64,000 nucleotides of DNA from Bacteroidales bacterium (lineage in GTDB: Bacteria; Bacteroidota; Bacteroidia; Bacteroidales; GCA-2748055). The notes beneath the pieces are model-generated. The model was given only the letters and a program-made list of their open reading frames with translations, was not told the origin of the DNA and did no database searches. The stretch covers positions 61,482-125,481 of the forward strand of contig JAIPBT010000004.1 of NCBI GenBank assembly GCA_021738565.1, given 5' to 3'. How positions within the stretch are numbered: the first letter of the stretch is position 1; each line of letters begins with the position of its first letter. This document shows positions 63,991-64,000 of this stretch, piece by piece. The translations under genes and the position numbers were made by a program.

Positions 63991-64000
63991 CAGCTTTTCA

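Overview
The window looks like chromosomal DNA from a free-living, probably anaerobic or facultative member of the Bacteroidota, in or near the Bacteroidales/Marinilabiliales/Cytophagales range. The reasons are visible in the sequence: moderate-to-low GC, few recognisable Shine-Dalgarno sites, several TAnnTTTG (-7) promoter boxes of the Bacteroidota type, TlpA-like DUF-thioredoxin fusions, M56 peptidases fused to a TonB C-terminal domain, a Bacteroidota-type arginine gene cluster led by argR and a GNAT gene, a glutamate kinase without PUA domain, and a zinc-less ribosomal protein L32. A trimeric [FeFe]-hydrogenase operon points to fermentative metabolism. No species is claimed.

Layout. 0-14 kb: arginine/proline/carbamoyl-phosphate block. 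carA (+) meets proA tail to tail; proB-proA, argH, an argE-like M20 peptidase, proC, argG, a GNAT acetyltransferase and argR lie on the minus strand; carB (+) diverges from argR across tandem ARG-box-like palindromes. argB, argC, argD and argF are missing from where related clusters carry them. 14-20 kb: F-type ATP synthase genes (bactofilin-atpZ-like-membrane protein-atpB-E-F-H-A-G) without beta and epsilon. 20-23 kb: fabH-plsX-rpmF-DUF177. 23-33 kb: a mixed accessory stretch with a MITE-like hairpin repeat, an orphan receiver protein, an FtsX/MacB permease behind a sigma-54-like promoter, a class IV aminotransferase, tRNA-Val, a Tat-lipoprotein glycosidase-like protein, a 7TM-LuxR regulator, a decayed sulfatase pseudogene and a YbaK/ProX deacylase. 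33-36.5 kb: the hydrogenase operon. 36.8-39.2 kb: folA and a BlaI/M56 pair with clear tandem operators and a strong terminator. 39-53.6 kb: small membrane proteins, peptidase E, AsmA, two histidine kinases, a U32 peptidase, an AIM24-like protein, rsgA, and an ECF sigma/anti-sigma-like pair. 53.7-60 kb: a compact TetR-LolA-like-FtsX-FtsX-ABC-outer membrane barrel operon. 60-64 kb: dtd, deoC, a structured terminator, a large TPR protein and a second copy of the hairpin repeat.

How it fits together. Most of the window is core metabolism. The parts most likely to repay attention are the TetR-controlled envelope transport operon (53.7-60 kb), which has components for inner membrane, periplasm and outer membrane but no obvious cargo; the gutted arginine cluster; the sigma-54-like control of the FtsX permease; the BlaI operator arrangement; the inverted repeats before the hydrogenase; and the dispersed palindromic repeat. 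No CRISPR array, prophage, intact insertion sequence or recognised defence system was seen.
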